A DNA stretch of 64,000 bases from Silene latifolia (lineage: Eukaryota > Streptophyta > Magnoliopsida > Caryophyllales > Caryophyllaceae). Positions 34,959 to 46,737 of this stretch are shown here, in pieces (within the stretch, counting starts at the first letter, position 1; each line of letters begins with the position of its first letter). A model generated the notes under the pieces. That model was not told the DNA's origin. It did no database searches and saw only the letters and a list, made by a program, of their open reading frames with translations. Position numbers and translations under genes: made by a program. The stretch covers positions 23,856,469 to 23,920,468 of the forward strand of contig NC_133538.1 in assembly GCF_048544455.1 (NCBI RefSeq), in the 5' to 3' direction.

Positions 34959-36463
34959 TGATGCGTGTCATTTATATGATGTTTTACACCTCATTTTACA
35001 TGCGTTTCAGACCTCATTTATGTAGTTTACGCTACTATTCTCCCCATTTCCGTCTACTTTCGTGTTTTTGTACATTATTGCAGAAATGTGAAGAATCCAG
35101 TGGAAATCAAGCTAAATCCGTCCTCAAGTACTTTGCATTACATTTGACGTGAAGTATTTACTCAAGAAACGAACTTGGTGCGCATTTCGAGGCCTGAAAG
35201 ATAATTTTACGAAGTTTTTGAAGCCAAGTACCAGCTACTTCAGTCGATCGACTGACCTCTATAGTCGATCGACCAGAGCACGACATACAGAAGCTTCTGT
35301 TCAGCGCAGTCCAGTCGATCGACCGGTCACAGTGGTCGATCGACCAAGCCGTTATTTTGACGTGAATTAATAGAGCGAGGATTAGGAAGCCCATTATGTT
35401 TTAGGTTTTTGAGAATAAAGTTTTGTGATATTTCTATATAACGTAACCTGCTCATCCAGTTTGATTCAGTTTTAGTTTATCATTGATAATTAGGGTTCTT
35501 AAGATTATTGTTCTTTCATCAATAAAGTTTCTATTGGCATTCGGTTTTGATCTTTCCTTTAAAATTCCCTTATACGGTATTCTTCTGTTCCTATATTCAG
35601 TTTCATTGCTTTAATTCGCTGATGGTTTAGGATTGCTAGGTTAGATCTCCCGAAGCCAAATTATTGTTTTATGTTAATTGTTCATTTAATTAATTTAAGT
35701 ATGAATTCGAATGTTTTAATTGTTAAGTTTATTGCTGTCATTATTTCTAGTATGAGTAGCTAAATACCTTGTGCTAGGATGTAGGGAATCTGTAGAAGTA
35801 GGCGGCATTAGAATAGCATGACCTGAAATCGCGCCATGGTCGATCGACTGGGTTCCCTGGTCGATCGACTGGCCTCGCGAGTTTTACCTTCGTTTTAATT
35901 AATTTAATTGCTATGTTTGACGAATCGAGTGCACGCGACTAGTTGAATGCCTAGGAATTGACCGACCCAATAAAGATCGAAAGATAGGGAAGGGAGATAG
36001 CCTACCTAATGAAGACGACTAAATTAATAAGATCGAGAGATGAGTTAATTTAGCCTTTTTAGTCACTTTTCAGGACGAAAGTTAGTATTAGTGATATTAG
36101 GGACCTGTAGCGAGATCGAAAGATGCTACCTGTAAGAATGGACCGAGAGGACTTCTTATTTTCCCGTCTCACGTGTTTGTTTTAGACCTACCTAGTATTC
36201 TGCCGCCGAAACTATAGTGAACCGACTATCTTAGCACCCTTTTTAATATTTGATTTTCATCCGTTTATTTAGTTTACTTTTCATTTATTTGCTTTAGTTA
36301 TAGATCAACACAAATCAAATCCCCCTCACATTTGTTACCTTAGGCTAGAATTAGACAACTAATAATTGCATCGCCTCCCTGTGGTTCGACCCTGCCTGCC
36401 ACTAGCTATAGTAGTAGTTTGGACTATAAATTTTATTTTTGGTGCACACAACGACAGGCATCA
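34959..36463 (+). repeat. 3' LTR of element 3 (1505 bp)
   Basis: Uninterrupted copy from TGATGCGTGTC to GACAGGCATCA, followed by TSD gtgta (36464-36468). Palindromes are at about 35240-35345 and 35838-35870. Confidence 0.92.
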
Positions 36464-36815
36464 GTGTACACTACCATTGATAAGACATTGGACATATGAG
36501 GATCTGAAGCAGCGAGTGAAAGAGGAATGCAAAGCTTTCACTGTCCATATGGGCTTTGGTATAGGGGTGTGGGATCTGAGGACGTATCCGGTGTCCCTTT
36601 ATCTGGAGAAGTCATTCTACAAAGTTACGGTTGAAAGGAATGATCCTGAAGTGGGAAGGGATGCTCCTAAAGTGGGAGCAACAGTGGAGGAAGGAGGTCG
36701 TCCGGCCGAGGACAATGACATTAAAGTTGATAAGGGATGTAGGACTGTGACTTTGCCACTACCAGATGACCTGCCTACAGATGAGGATCTCAAGCGCCTA
36801 TATATAATGACGTAC

Positions 36816-37588
36816 GTACCATCACTTGTCTATCCTTCAAAATTATAGTCACATTTAGACTAAAGTTAGTTACATTCTTATTGTCTGTTCACATGTGACC
36901 ATGTAAGCTGTGAAATATTGGTGTTTGTTGACAACTTTAACTGGTGACATTCTGGCTTAACGTAGTAACATTTGTAGATGTAAGCATCCTAGGTGTGATA
37001 TGTAGGTCTGTTAAAATGTGAAATAATATGTATGTAGGTGTTGTAGTTTGAAATATGACTTAATTATTTTGTCTGTATGACATTTAAAATGGTAACAATC
37101 TTATGGACTGTTAAAATGTGACCATCTTTAGTGTGATATGTAGGTGTTGTAGAATGAAATATGACTTAACTGTTGTCTATGTATGACACTTAAAATGGTG
37201 ACTAACTGCCTTAAGATGGTTACATTGTCATTGAATGTTATAATGTGACCATGGCTTTTATGATATGTCAACTAGTTAGTCTGAAATGTGAGAGCATGTT
37301 TTGTGATGTGTATTTAAAACTAAAACAAGGGTCACAATTTCACTAACAATGATTACATTCTTATGGTCTGTTCACATGTAACCATGTAAGCTGCAATATG
37401 TAGGTGTCTGTTGACAACTAAAAATGGTGACATTCTGACTTAAGGTAGTAATATTTTTTAAAGTGACCATCATAGCAGTGATATGTAGGTCTGTTAAAAT
37501 GTGAAATTATATGTATATGTAATGGGCATTAAATTAGTGTGTTCAGGTTAGTGCAATATCCTTCTAATCTAAAGTTATCCATGTTTAG
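36816..37588 (+). repeat. Intron 3 of the Ulp1-class gene, GTGACCA repeats
   Basis: Donor GTACCATC and acceptor GTTTAG. The sequence is built from the same gtgacc/ggtaac/atgtaggt words as intron 1. A 310-330 bp part (37220-37547) recurs downstream. Confidence 0.65.
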
Positions 37589-37975
37589 GCGCGTGTACTG
37601 AAATGGTACCAGTCAAAGAGGAACCAACATTTTGTGTCACGCTTACATCGTCAAATGGCAGAAGAAATGAGGGCGGATCCTCCCCTGTCTCCGCAGGTGC
37701 GGCAACAGCAGGACGCAATGGTTGGAGAAGCGGGTGAAGCACAAGAAGAGACCTTGACACAGAAATTGGATAGTGACCCCGTGTTCTATGCCGAATTCAT
37801 TGCCATGCTTGACCAGGTGGACGCGGCTTTGGAGAACGTGGTTCTCCCACCCTCATTTGACTTGGGGATAGATGACATTGGACGAACACCAGCCCGCTCA
37901 TACGAGCTCAGATACACTCGGGCTAGAGTTGTCAACCAGGAGGCCCCGTTTCAAATTGCCCTAAGGATGTCCTAG

Positions 37976-39289
37976 TCCCCCAAACCGTCCTAATCAAAAG
38001 CCTGGCGGTAAGAAGAAGTGAAGTAGTTGCAGCGGTCGTTAAAAAGAACTGACATTAACTGATAATGTTGTAGTATTTTGGGACACCACTTTTGGTCCTT
38101 CCCTGCAGTGAAGGGAATGTTAAATAGTCCTTTTGTTACACACTTATTTGTAGACTATTGGGGTATGTATTACCAGTACTGTAGTTACCCTTCGCATTGT
38201 GATATGTGTGAACAAACATGGTCACAATGTTGTAGTAAAGTAGTAACATTTTGATGCTGACCATAAAAGTCAGCAAGTTATAAACAACGGCTGTTATCAT
38301 GTTAAGTTCAACTCTCAACGGTTAAACATAGGTACATGTCTCGATAGGATGGTCACATTTCCAACAATGACATATGTCAGCAATTATAGTCATTGATGTT
38401 CCCATGTTAATAGTTCAGTGACCATGTTAAATAATGGTAACATCCAACGCTAAATAGCCATCATGTAGATCAACAAAAGACCATTTTTAAAAGGTGGGAA
38501 AGGAAACAAAAAAAAATGACTATAAATATTTGAGTATGAAAAATATATATTGAAAATGTGATATCTCAAATATTTAGTCTCAAATGTGAGAGCATGTTGT
38601 GTGGTGTGTATTTAAAACTAAAAGAAGGGTTACAATTTGCCTAAAGATGGTTACATTCTTATGGTTTGTTCACATGTGACCATGTTAGCTATGATATGTA
38701 GGTGTATGTTGACAACTTAAAAATGGTGACATTCATACTTAAGGTAGAAAATTTTTTTAAAGTGAGCATCATAGCGGTGATATGTAGGTCTGTTAAAATA
38801 TGAAATTATATTTATGTGTAATGGGCATTACATTAGAGATTTCAGGTTAGTAAAATGTCACCTTCTCTTTTACAAATGTGACCACGTAGTAGCATCTTAA
38901 TATTGAAATATATATGAACAGGTAAGAGGAATAACCCATATTTTCATTGTCATTGAATGTTATAATGTGACCATGGCTTTCATGATATGTCAACTAGTTA
39001 GTCTGAAATGTGAGAACATGTTTTGTGATGTGTATTTAAAACTAAAACAAGGGTCACAATTTCACTAAAGATGATTACATTCTTATGTTCTGTTCACATG
39101 TAACCATGTAACCGCCAATATGTAGGTGTCTGTTGACAACTAAAAATGGTGACATTCTAACTTAAGGCAGTAACATTTTTGAAAGTGACCATCATAGCAG
39201 TGATATGTAGGTCTCTTAAAATGTGAAATTATATGTATATGTAATGGGCATTAAATTAGTGTTTTCAGGTCGAAAAACACATGTCCACA
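37976..39289 (+). repeat. 3' flank of the Ulp1-class gene: GTGACCA repeats with segmental duplications
   Basis: After the stop comes a short 3'-UTR-like stretch, then repeats. The block at 38957-39268 is a near copy of 37220-37547, and 38570-38860 is a more diverged third copy. All three end in a splice-acceptor-like ttcaggt. No open frame. Confidence 0.7.
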
Positions 39290-39560
39290 CACTACTACAA
39301 AAACAGACAAAGAGGATGGTTAAAAACTGTCCTTAAATCCAAAAAAAACTGTCTTTAATTGAGCCGTCCTCGTTGCCTAAGAGGACGGTTGAAATAAAGT
39401 CAAACCGTCCTCTTTTGCTTTTCAAATGAGGACGGTTGTGATTTTGGACCGTCTTCTTTGCATTTACAAAGAGGACGGTTTTGTGTCTCAACCGTCTTCT
39501 TTTGGACACATGGCGCATATAATTTTTGCGCCAACTTCATTACGCTTGGTCAAGGAACCG
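39290..39560. mobile_element. Left terminus and subterminal repeats of a second CACTA element
   Basis: CACTACTACAAAAACAGA at 39290 is followed by alternating-orientation copies of gaggacggtt and aaccgtcctctt (39312-39560). This is the same structure as the CACTA end at 17510 but with a different unit (GGACGGTT instead of GAACGGTT), so it is a different family. The element extends rightward; its other end is not identified. Confidence 0.7.
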
Positions 39561-40659
39561 TCTTCTATACATTTTTTTTTTCAAATATCAATCTAGCGCG
39601 AAATTATAAATATAGCCCGCCCATTTTTTTGGGCACAAATCCATGCTTTTTGACAAAAATAGATTTTTGAAATAAAAATCGTTTCATTCATAGCCTATAC
39701 GACAATAGTCGTATAGCTTAAATTTATCCTGCTACATTTCAGAAAATCCAACAAATCTTACATTTATACACTAAATCTAACCAAACAAAATCGAATCGAT
39801 TTAATACAAGCACTAACACAAGTTTTTCCATCCACACACCATTACTCAAGCTATCTAGATAACATCCAAGCGTTCAGCCGCCTAAATACTTTAAGCATTG
39901 TACTTGTGCCTTAAACTGCAATGCATATGTTGCCCAAATGTCCCGCACCTCATCAATTTGCTCAACTGAGTATATCTTTGGGGCTTTAACATACAAAATA
40001 ACCAAAAAACACAATTACAATTTTTTACATATCAACGGGTGTAATTTATATAAATGAAGTAAATATTGAAACCAAAGAAACAAGTTAAAGGACGTAAACT
40101 TGGAATAATATTAGTATATCGTCCTCGGCAGACATAATATCTACATAAGACGCTCCCAAAGGGTTGCGTAGGACACTAAAATTGAAATCATGTCAACTAC
40201 AACTTATAAAAAATGAACCCACAACAATAAAACATAGACTATATAATTTAGGAGATGAAAATACTATTAGTTGAAGCGGTAACTTCATTATTTTTCATTC
40301 AAACAGTTCAACAAACTTTATTAGCTTGGTTTGATACAGGGGTGATGGTGGGAGGGCAGCTTAAGTAGTTAGTACTGACCGTTTTACAAGAAGGGTCATA
40401 GCAACAGTTTAAGCAACATAAAAAAGATCTAAGTAGTTAAGCATGAAAAAAGTCATGAAACTTTGTGCAAGCACAAAAAACTACCATAACGAACGAAAAC
40501 AAGTAAGGTTACTGCTTTCCACTTGAGGGAAATACGCTCACAAATTAAAACAATAGCATACATCAGAGGACACAACAACAGTCAAATTGAGCAATCATTG
40601 TAATGGAAGTACTAATAGATTAATTATGCTGGAGCAGGAAAAAAATGAATTACACCTCT
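39561..40659 (-). other. Internal CACTA region with weak exon-like blocks
   Basis: On the minus strand, 39955-39875 reads PKIYSVEQIDEVRDIWATYA and further to a stop, and 40187-40110 reads VLRNPLGASYVDIMSAEDDI. Both lie next to AG acceptor-like strings and could be the last exons of the gene whose upstream exons are at 40660-41235. No family recognised. Confidence 0.3.
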
Positions 40660-41235
40660 GGTGCTGCTAAGACCGAAGGAGCAACAAACGGTGGTTACGG
40701 CGGCAATAGAGACAGTTTTGTGAATTCCATCGCCTATATGGAGGTGGTGATCGATGGATCTCACCCACAATCCGGGTCTCCTGCAATTTCCCATAAAGAT
40801 ATCATCTCATTAACACAAATTGCAAAAGATAGCACAAAATTAAATACCAAACATAAAAACTGATGACAATAATAACTTAACGATAAAAGAGAACATTTAA
40901 TCAATCTCAATTATATACAATGAGACATATAAAAATCAAGGATACGCATTCTAACATGAATATTTTTCCTATGAACATTTAGTCATCGACATACCTTCAA
41001 GGTCAAAATTATATCTGCAAGACCATTTTGGGTAGAAGATTTCACAACAGCAACAACCTGGAAAACCAACTCACCGTGAAAACATTGTAGTCAAAGTAGT
41101 CAATAATCTACCACAACCATAATATAATTGATGATATCATCATTAGGTGAACAATAAATCTAGTTAAAACTCACCTGATATGGTATGGCATCATAGTATT
41201 TATCTCTTATCAGTGAGATTGTGAGAACATGGCAC
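40660..41235 (-). pseudogene. Spliced gene fragment, possibly HROB-like OB-fold
   Basis: Minus-strand exons 41235-41175 and 41057-40995 have GT/AG borders and join in phase 0 to give LIRDKYYDAIPYQ then VVAVVKSSTQNGLADIILTLK. The pattern of a hydrophobic strand, K-S-x-x-x-N-G-L-x-D and a strand ending in TLK resembles the first half of the OB-fold of plant HROB-like (homologous recombination OB-fold) proteins, where DPTG usually follows. A further block at 40794-40670 (ETRIVGEIHRSPPPYRRW) would be the degenerate continuation. It is likely a host gene fragment captured by the CACTA element. Identification is tentative. Confidence 0.3.
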
Positions 41236-42361
41236 CTATTCAGCAAATTAATTCAACAAAATATAAAAGCATAAGACAACTATCGCATTGTTGGTTAAAA
41301 ATTAAGTACTTCTTGAGCAACATACGGTTTACTAGCTTAGGATCTGTGCAAAATTGCACGGGCATGCATAATGGATATATAGATAATCTTTTACAATTCT
41401 CTAGCTACAACATTATATTTATTTGAATGAATAACATCTAACGGACCGTTTAGAGTACATATGCTATAACAATTAACACTCACCAACCCTTGCAGGATCA
41501 AATAGAAACTTTCATGGGCAATTAACACTTTCATGGACTATTTCCTTAACTTTTAACAACATCATGGCAGTACCCGACCCCTATTTACTCTTGGTCAAGT
41601 TTGTTCCTCGATTCCTCGCCTTCATAGATCATCCTCTACATTGGCATCGAGTAAAAACTTTTCACTTGTCATGCCTTCCCAATTTCCATTAATAAAGACT
41701 TCCACAGTTCCATTGCTACAAATAACCAAACTTATCAAAATAAAAAGAAAATGAGATTGGTATGTGCCAAAGACATTTCAAAACCAAAGTTATTTGACAA
41801 TACAATCGTAAAGGCAATATATTACTTATAGAGTTACAATAAACTTATACTCTATACTACATGATTTATACGCAATACTCTCAGGTAGGACACATAATCA
41901 AATAAACATTTAACAATATCAAGGATAAAAGTTTGCGGGCATGGCGTTAATTACTCGAAATTCTGAGTACACAACAATTGGTACAAACACTGTTACAATT
42001 GTCTAATAGAAAAAAAACGAAATGAAGAGCATTTATACTCTTCACACATTGATTGGAGCTCGTCTAGTAATAGATAGCTTTTAACTCCCTTCATTTCCAC
42101 TACTTTAATATGGACCTCACAACCTATAATAATCATATATATTTCGTACAAATCATACGTAAATAATGATGTATTTACATCACATTCAAATGGGATAAAT
42201 ATGGCATAATGCCAACTTCATTCTATGTATAAATTTTTAGTAGAAAACCCAATGGAGACACTAAAAGAAAACTTTGTATTCACCATTATTTGAAAATGTT
42301 TCATAGAAAGTAAGGAGTAACTTTTTAGTGTGATGAAAATGAAATATCCATTCTTTTTTTA
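41236..42361. other. Mostly no recognisable feature
   Basis: AT-rich. One exon-like block on the minus strand at 41715-41625 (NGTVEVFINGNWEGMTSEKF and then LLDANVEDDL, stop) follows a tttgtag acceptor; its family is not recognised. Confidence 0.3.
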
Positions 42362-44770
42362 GGGATGTTCCTGGGGCTGTGTTGTTTTCCAATTTGGGGT
42401 GTCCATTTTTTTTTTGATTTTGGTTCTGAATTTTCAAGTGTTTTATCCATTCTTTTTTTAACTATGCTTTACAAATTCCCACTTTGTGTATTTTTTTTTT
42501 GTGCTGCTAACACTATAGGGATATTCCTTGGGCTGTTCTCTTTTTCAATTTACCCTGCACAATTTTTTTTTTATTTAGGTCCTGGATTTCTAGCTTTTTT
42601 TTCATTTCTTAATTTTATCGTGCTTTTAAAATGCTCGCTTTAGGGTTTTTTTCAGGGTTATTTAATAGAAATACTCTAAACTATTATGGTACTTCTCAAA
42701 ATACTCCAAACTTTGAATTAACTAGCTATATACCCAACTATTACACCCCTCCACTTTTAATAGAATAGAATTTAGAAGAAACTACATGCTCTACAGGTTT
42801 TATTCATTCATTTACTTTTATTTTTAAATATACCGTTTTTTTCTTTCTTCTTTTAAAAGCCATTACCTTAAAATCTTAAACTGATATACCAACCTTCGAT
42901 CTTTTCTAAAACGCCATTAAAGGCATTACAATACAAACTCAATTACCTTTATATTTCCAACATGCCTTTCATCTTCAAACCGATTATTAGTTTATTACTC
43001 CATTTAAGTACATTTCTTCTCAAAGTCTACCCCAATTTCAACTCACCACCAGTCCACCACCATGGAAGAAAAGGAAGAAATCAGAAATTGTCAGGTTTCA
43101 AAATTGGGGATTTTCTGAGTTTTTTTTAGTAGCTAAAATATTGACATTATGTGAATAAATTAAAGGCTAAAGAATCCGTATATCAAAATTTTGGTTTGTT
43201 TATCGAAGTAGAGAAGCAGCCAACAGGTATATTGATGAAAGAGTTGGATATTGGTTTTACAAAAACGTCTGTTTTGGTGAATAATGTTCTTACTGCTTAA
43301 ATGGCCCAACAGTGTCTTCTACCATAAAGATTAATTTAACTAACTAGTCTTCAGATAGATTTTTACATTAAAAAGAAATTATGATCATAGAAATCAAGTT
43401 GAATTTGCTTCTTCAATAAGTTTGGAGCTCCAAATGTGTGTGAATCTTCAATTATCCGTACTAATTCCAATTTGGATAATGTTGGTCGAATTGAGGAAAA
43501 ACATTGTTTCTTTTTAATTAATTTTTATTTTAGGTTATATAGTTAAATAATTGGTTTGTAATTGTAATTGTGGGATTAACTAATTTTTTTTTAATGGGTG
43601 AAGAAGGATAAAGTTGTTAAAAAGGGAAAAAAATGCAGGTTTATCTTCTTATTGGAAAAGGTAGAAGATGAAGTTGGGTATAATGAGAAAAGTGGGTCCT
43701 ACATTAAGTTTTACCTGTTGCTTTAGGTAAAAAAACGGACAATTCTATTACCAGCGGAGGGATGTAATTGTTGGGTATATTCTCAGTTAAATTAAAGTTT
43801 AGAATATTTTGAGAAGCAGCCTAATAGTTTTGAGTATTCCTATTAAATAACCCTTTTTTTTATTGATGTTGGCACTATAGGGACGTCCATGGGGCTGTGC
43901 TATTTCCTGAGTTGGTATGTACAATCTTGTGATTTTGTTCCTGGTTCTGATTTAACATTTAGGTTACTATGCTATTCCAGGTCGGTGTGTACAATGTGTA
44001 TTCATTTCTTATTTGTATTTTGTTTTTATATTTTACGCTTTGGGGGTTTTAAAATTGCGGGGGGCGCTATAGGGACATTCCTAGGGCTGTGCTCTTTTCC
44101 GATTTAGTGTGTACGATTTTTATGTCTTCCTCCTGATTTTTATCTGAATTTGAGGTGATTTGGTCTTTTAAGACATTGTTTAGATTTTGTCTTTTAAGAT
44201 GCTGTTTACGTTGCGAGTTTTTTCATTCTTTACACGGGGTTGTTTAGATTGCTGTTGGCACTATGGGGTTGTTCCTAGGACTAGGCTTATTTCAAATGTA
44301 GCTAGGGGCAACTTGTTCGATTTTTTGTCTTAGATTATATTTATTTCAAATTTCTTTAGATGTTATTTAGGTCTGTATAATATCGTCATGTTCCAGTGGT
44401 GTCTCTGCTATTTAGGGTTTTGTTTCTCGCACTACGTCGTCGTTTTAATTTGTTGATTTATTTTTTAAAATTTCTTACTCGCTTAATGTTTACCCTTTGC
44501 AAATTAGAATGCTCGGCTGCTGCTGCTCGGAGTTGTGGGGTTCTCTGCCTTGGTAAGTCTCAGGTTTCATTCTCTATTTTGCCCTTTTTTTTTTTTTTTT
44601 CGTGGTCTTTTGCCCATCGTTTAGATTCAGTCCTTGCTGATTCTTGCTTTTGGTCGTTTAGGAAACCGCTAGCACTATAGGCAAATTCCTGGATCTAGGT
44701 TCTTTTCTGATTAATGTTGCTTTTCCTAGGACTGGGCTATTTTCCAAACTAATGTGTCCGTTTTATTCTC
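42362..44770 (+). repeat. Degenerate repeat array, unit GGCACTATAGGGACATTCC...
   Basis: At least seven diverged copies of a unit of about 55 bp whose core reads ctatagggacattcctagg then gctgtgctcttttcc and tgtgtacaattttt. They start near 42363, 42510, 43867, 44061, 44251, 44669 and 44718, spaced by 100-400 bp. A Mutator-like element (42655-43853) splits the array. No protein is coded. Such arrays could be a decayed satellite or a TE subterminal region. Confidence 0.6.
42655..43853. mobile_element. Non-autonomous Mutator-like element (1199 bp) with long TIRs
   Basis: Terminal inverted repeats start GGGTTATTTAATAG and can be followed for about 115 bp on each side with scattered mismatches. They are flanked by 9-bp copies ttttttttca-type: tttttttca (42646-42654) and tttttttta (43854-43862), 8 of 9 the same. 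Nine-base target copies and long TIRs are the hallmark of MULEs. No transposase frame is inside. Confidence 0.75.
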
Positions 44771-45136
44771 TTCGCCAAAATATATATAAAAAAAAAAAAC
44801 AAACCTGCTTACTTTTGGTGTATCCACTATTTAGGAATTTGAAATTTAGTTCACGTCGTTTTTTTGTTCCATTTTAAAATAACTCGCTGAATGTTTTGCC
44901 ATAGCAAATTGGATTGCTCCACTGCAACGCGGGGAGCTGGAAATCCTTTTGCTAATCTTTTTATGTTAAGGTTGGTTATGCTATCGTTATGTTGTCGAGT
45001 ATGTTTTAGCGACCACCAGCTCTGTTCATTTTGCAATCTCTTTCACTTGTACCTATCCCCCCCTTGATATTTCTCAATCTATTACTCCACATTCTGCTAT
45101 ATCCTAATCTATCTAAATCAAAATAATTACTAAATA
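44771..45136. other. No recognisable feature
   Basis: AT-rich flank between the repeat array and the LTR of element 5. Confidence 0.4.
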
Positions 45137-46737
45137 TGTAATAGTCGAATAATTTGGGGCCCATAAAAGGACCTAGGGACACGTGAGAGGACCCACATAT
45201 ACTCGGAAGTAAAGGATGACCCCTTCCACGAGACCAAGTAAGACCTAAACTAGAACTAGTAGACTTTCAGTGGACCGAGTAGAACCTCTAGCGGATCAAG
45301 TGAGTGGCACTCGTTCAAGTAAAGAGTATACTCGACCGAGTGAGTGTCACTCGGTCGAGTGAACCGGTCACTCGGTCGAGTGGCACGATGCTGTACCCGA
45401 GAAATGATATTTCGGGATTTCATCTTATCCAAACCCTTATCCTCTTCATTCTTCTTGTCCTTACTTTTTACTCTAAAACACTCTCCCCTCTCTCTAAATG
45501 CTCCTTAAACCTTCCCCTTCGCCTTCAAACTTGGATTGATGATGGAACACCTCTTCTAATCCCCGATCTACCTTTGTAAGTCAAAATCTCACCTCTTCTC
45601 CTTTGTCTTATGTTAATCTCAAGTTAAGGTTTACTAAAAGAGATAATTAGTATTGAACTTATGTAGTATGAGTAATTAGTGACCAATAATAAAGGGTTTC
45701 ATATTATGATAGTATAGAATGCAGGTGATAGTGTTGTGTAAGTGTTTAGGGTGAGACGGTTTTATGAGACGGAGTCGAGTCGGAACCAAGTTGCTTGTGA
45801 AGAATGCAAAAAGGTAGGTTATCCTACTCGGTTTCAATATTGTATATGCATATTTATGTGTCTTTCCTTGCTAGTACATCCATGAGTCGGTTGATATGTC
45901 ATGTGGGTATTCGAGGGGTTATTATTCATAATATGTGGGATTGAATTCATGAATTAGTCATATGTTTAATGTTGTTCTTCCATTTGTCATGTATGGTTGT
46001 GATTGTGTTGTGTTGGAGGCCTTTGGTGGTGGTACTTGATTATTAAGGAGACGTAAGACGGTTGGGAAACCGTCTTGCGCTCAGGTCACCTCTTGAAGCT
46101 TCCCACTCCAAGGGGGGTGTGCACATTAATGGCTTAAATTACGGAGGGACTCGTGTGGTTGAGGCAGGACGTCTGACAGGGGATCCGGTTGGCTTCCGGA
46201 CCCGGTACGTCTGGGCGTGTCTCGGTACCTTGTGTGAGGTGTGGTGTCGTGGGCATGCCCCTTGCACCGGTGATTGTGGGTACGTCTGGGCGTGTCCTGG
46301 TACTGGTATGGTGATTGCATATTCGAGTCGCATTCGTATAATTACTATGTCGCATCTTTATTTATCGAGTCGAGTCTTATGTTTATGTATTGAAATTGAC
46401 GTTTGTGTGTCTTTGTAAATGTCACCTATTTCCCGGTGGCCTGTGTCGATCCATATGATATTTCCGATCATATGGGGAGCAGTTGTTTACAGATTAGCTT
46501 TAGTAGCACGCGGGAGACGGGGCGAGCCTTGGTGACATTCGAGTCGAGAGTAGTTGACAAGAATAACATAGTAGTCATGAGTTGTTTATATCTTTTATTA
46601 TTCATTCATTGTTGTGTAATCCACTAAATACTTTATTTATATTAATTGTTTAATTGCAACTCCGATTTCACCGACTCGGGACACCGAGATGGTAACATCT
46701 TCTAATTACCTTGGCCGGGTAAGAAGGGGGTGTTACA
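45137..46737 (+). repeat. 5' LTR of element 5 (about 1601 bp)
   Basis: From TGTAATAGTCG to GGTGTTACA, with a PBS-like sequence immediately after. A cluster of ACTCGACCGAGT/ACTCGGTCGAGT motifs lies at 45330-45385, with diverged ones from 45200. Downstream is a pyrimidine-rich leader-like stretch. A partner LTR is not in the window. Confidence 0.65.

Larger units (their letters stand above)
20908..36463 (+). mobile_element. Element 3: Athila/Tat-like LTR retrotransposon with gag and protease only
   Basis: TSD gtgta on both sides (20903-20907, 36464-36468). Its LTRs are 1505 bp each: the left one is 20908-22143 plus 29284-29552 after removal of element 4, the right one is 34959-36463. The PBS is tRNA-Asp-like. 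Internal coding is a gag with in-frame stops, an aspartic-protease region and a short acidic ORF; no RT, RNase H or integrase. Excluding element 4 and its TSD copy the element is about 8.4 kb. LTR divergence by eye is about 2-3%. It interrupts exon 3 of the Ulp1-class gene. Confidence 0.9.
17670..37975 (+). pseudogene. Ulp1/plant-mobile-class transposon gene, four exons, split by element 3
   Basis: Exons: 17670-17988, 20004-20127, 20231-20907 joined to 36469-36815 across element 3, and 37589-37975. All junctions are GT/AG and phases agree (1, 2, 0). With element 3 and one TSD copy removed the frame is continuous, 617 codons plus stop. Exon 1 is Ser/Gly/Glu-rich acidic repeats ending in a Lys-rich segment; exon 2 is basic (KRKRQRKEG, a likely nuclear signal). 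Exon 3 carries VVEDIGFGGLLELKASKF, DWLLVRYDTHTRMML and the LPLIRHWTYEDL segment. These are typical of the N-terminal region of plant Ulp1-protease-like proteins carried by Mutator-like elements. No Cys-His-Asp peptidase core is visible before the stop, so the protease part is missing or lies elsewhere. The remaining exons have no internal stops, so the gene was intact when element 3 landed. Family assignment is from pattern memory. Confidence 0.6.

Noticed and set aside
17510..39290. The two CACTA ends as the two ends of one element around the Ulp1-class gene
   Set aside because: They face outward (right end at 17510, left end at 39290) and their subterminal units differ (GAACGGTT versus GGACGGTT), so they belong to two separate elements.
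40645..40863. 72-aa plus-strand ORF with a Gly/Ser-rich sequence
   Set aside because: The opposite strand shows spliced coding blocks in the same region; the plus-strand frame is likely a shadow.
44396..45036. Cys/Phe-rich ORFs right of the repeat array
   Set aside because: T-rich sequence with overlapping frames on both strands; nothing recognisable.
46062..46418. 118-aa ORF in the element 5 LTR
   Set aside because: No domain; lies in an LTR with repeated gtctgggcgtgtc strings, with overlapping ORFs on the opposite strand of similar length.
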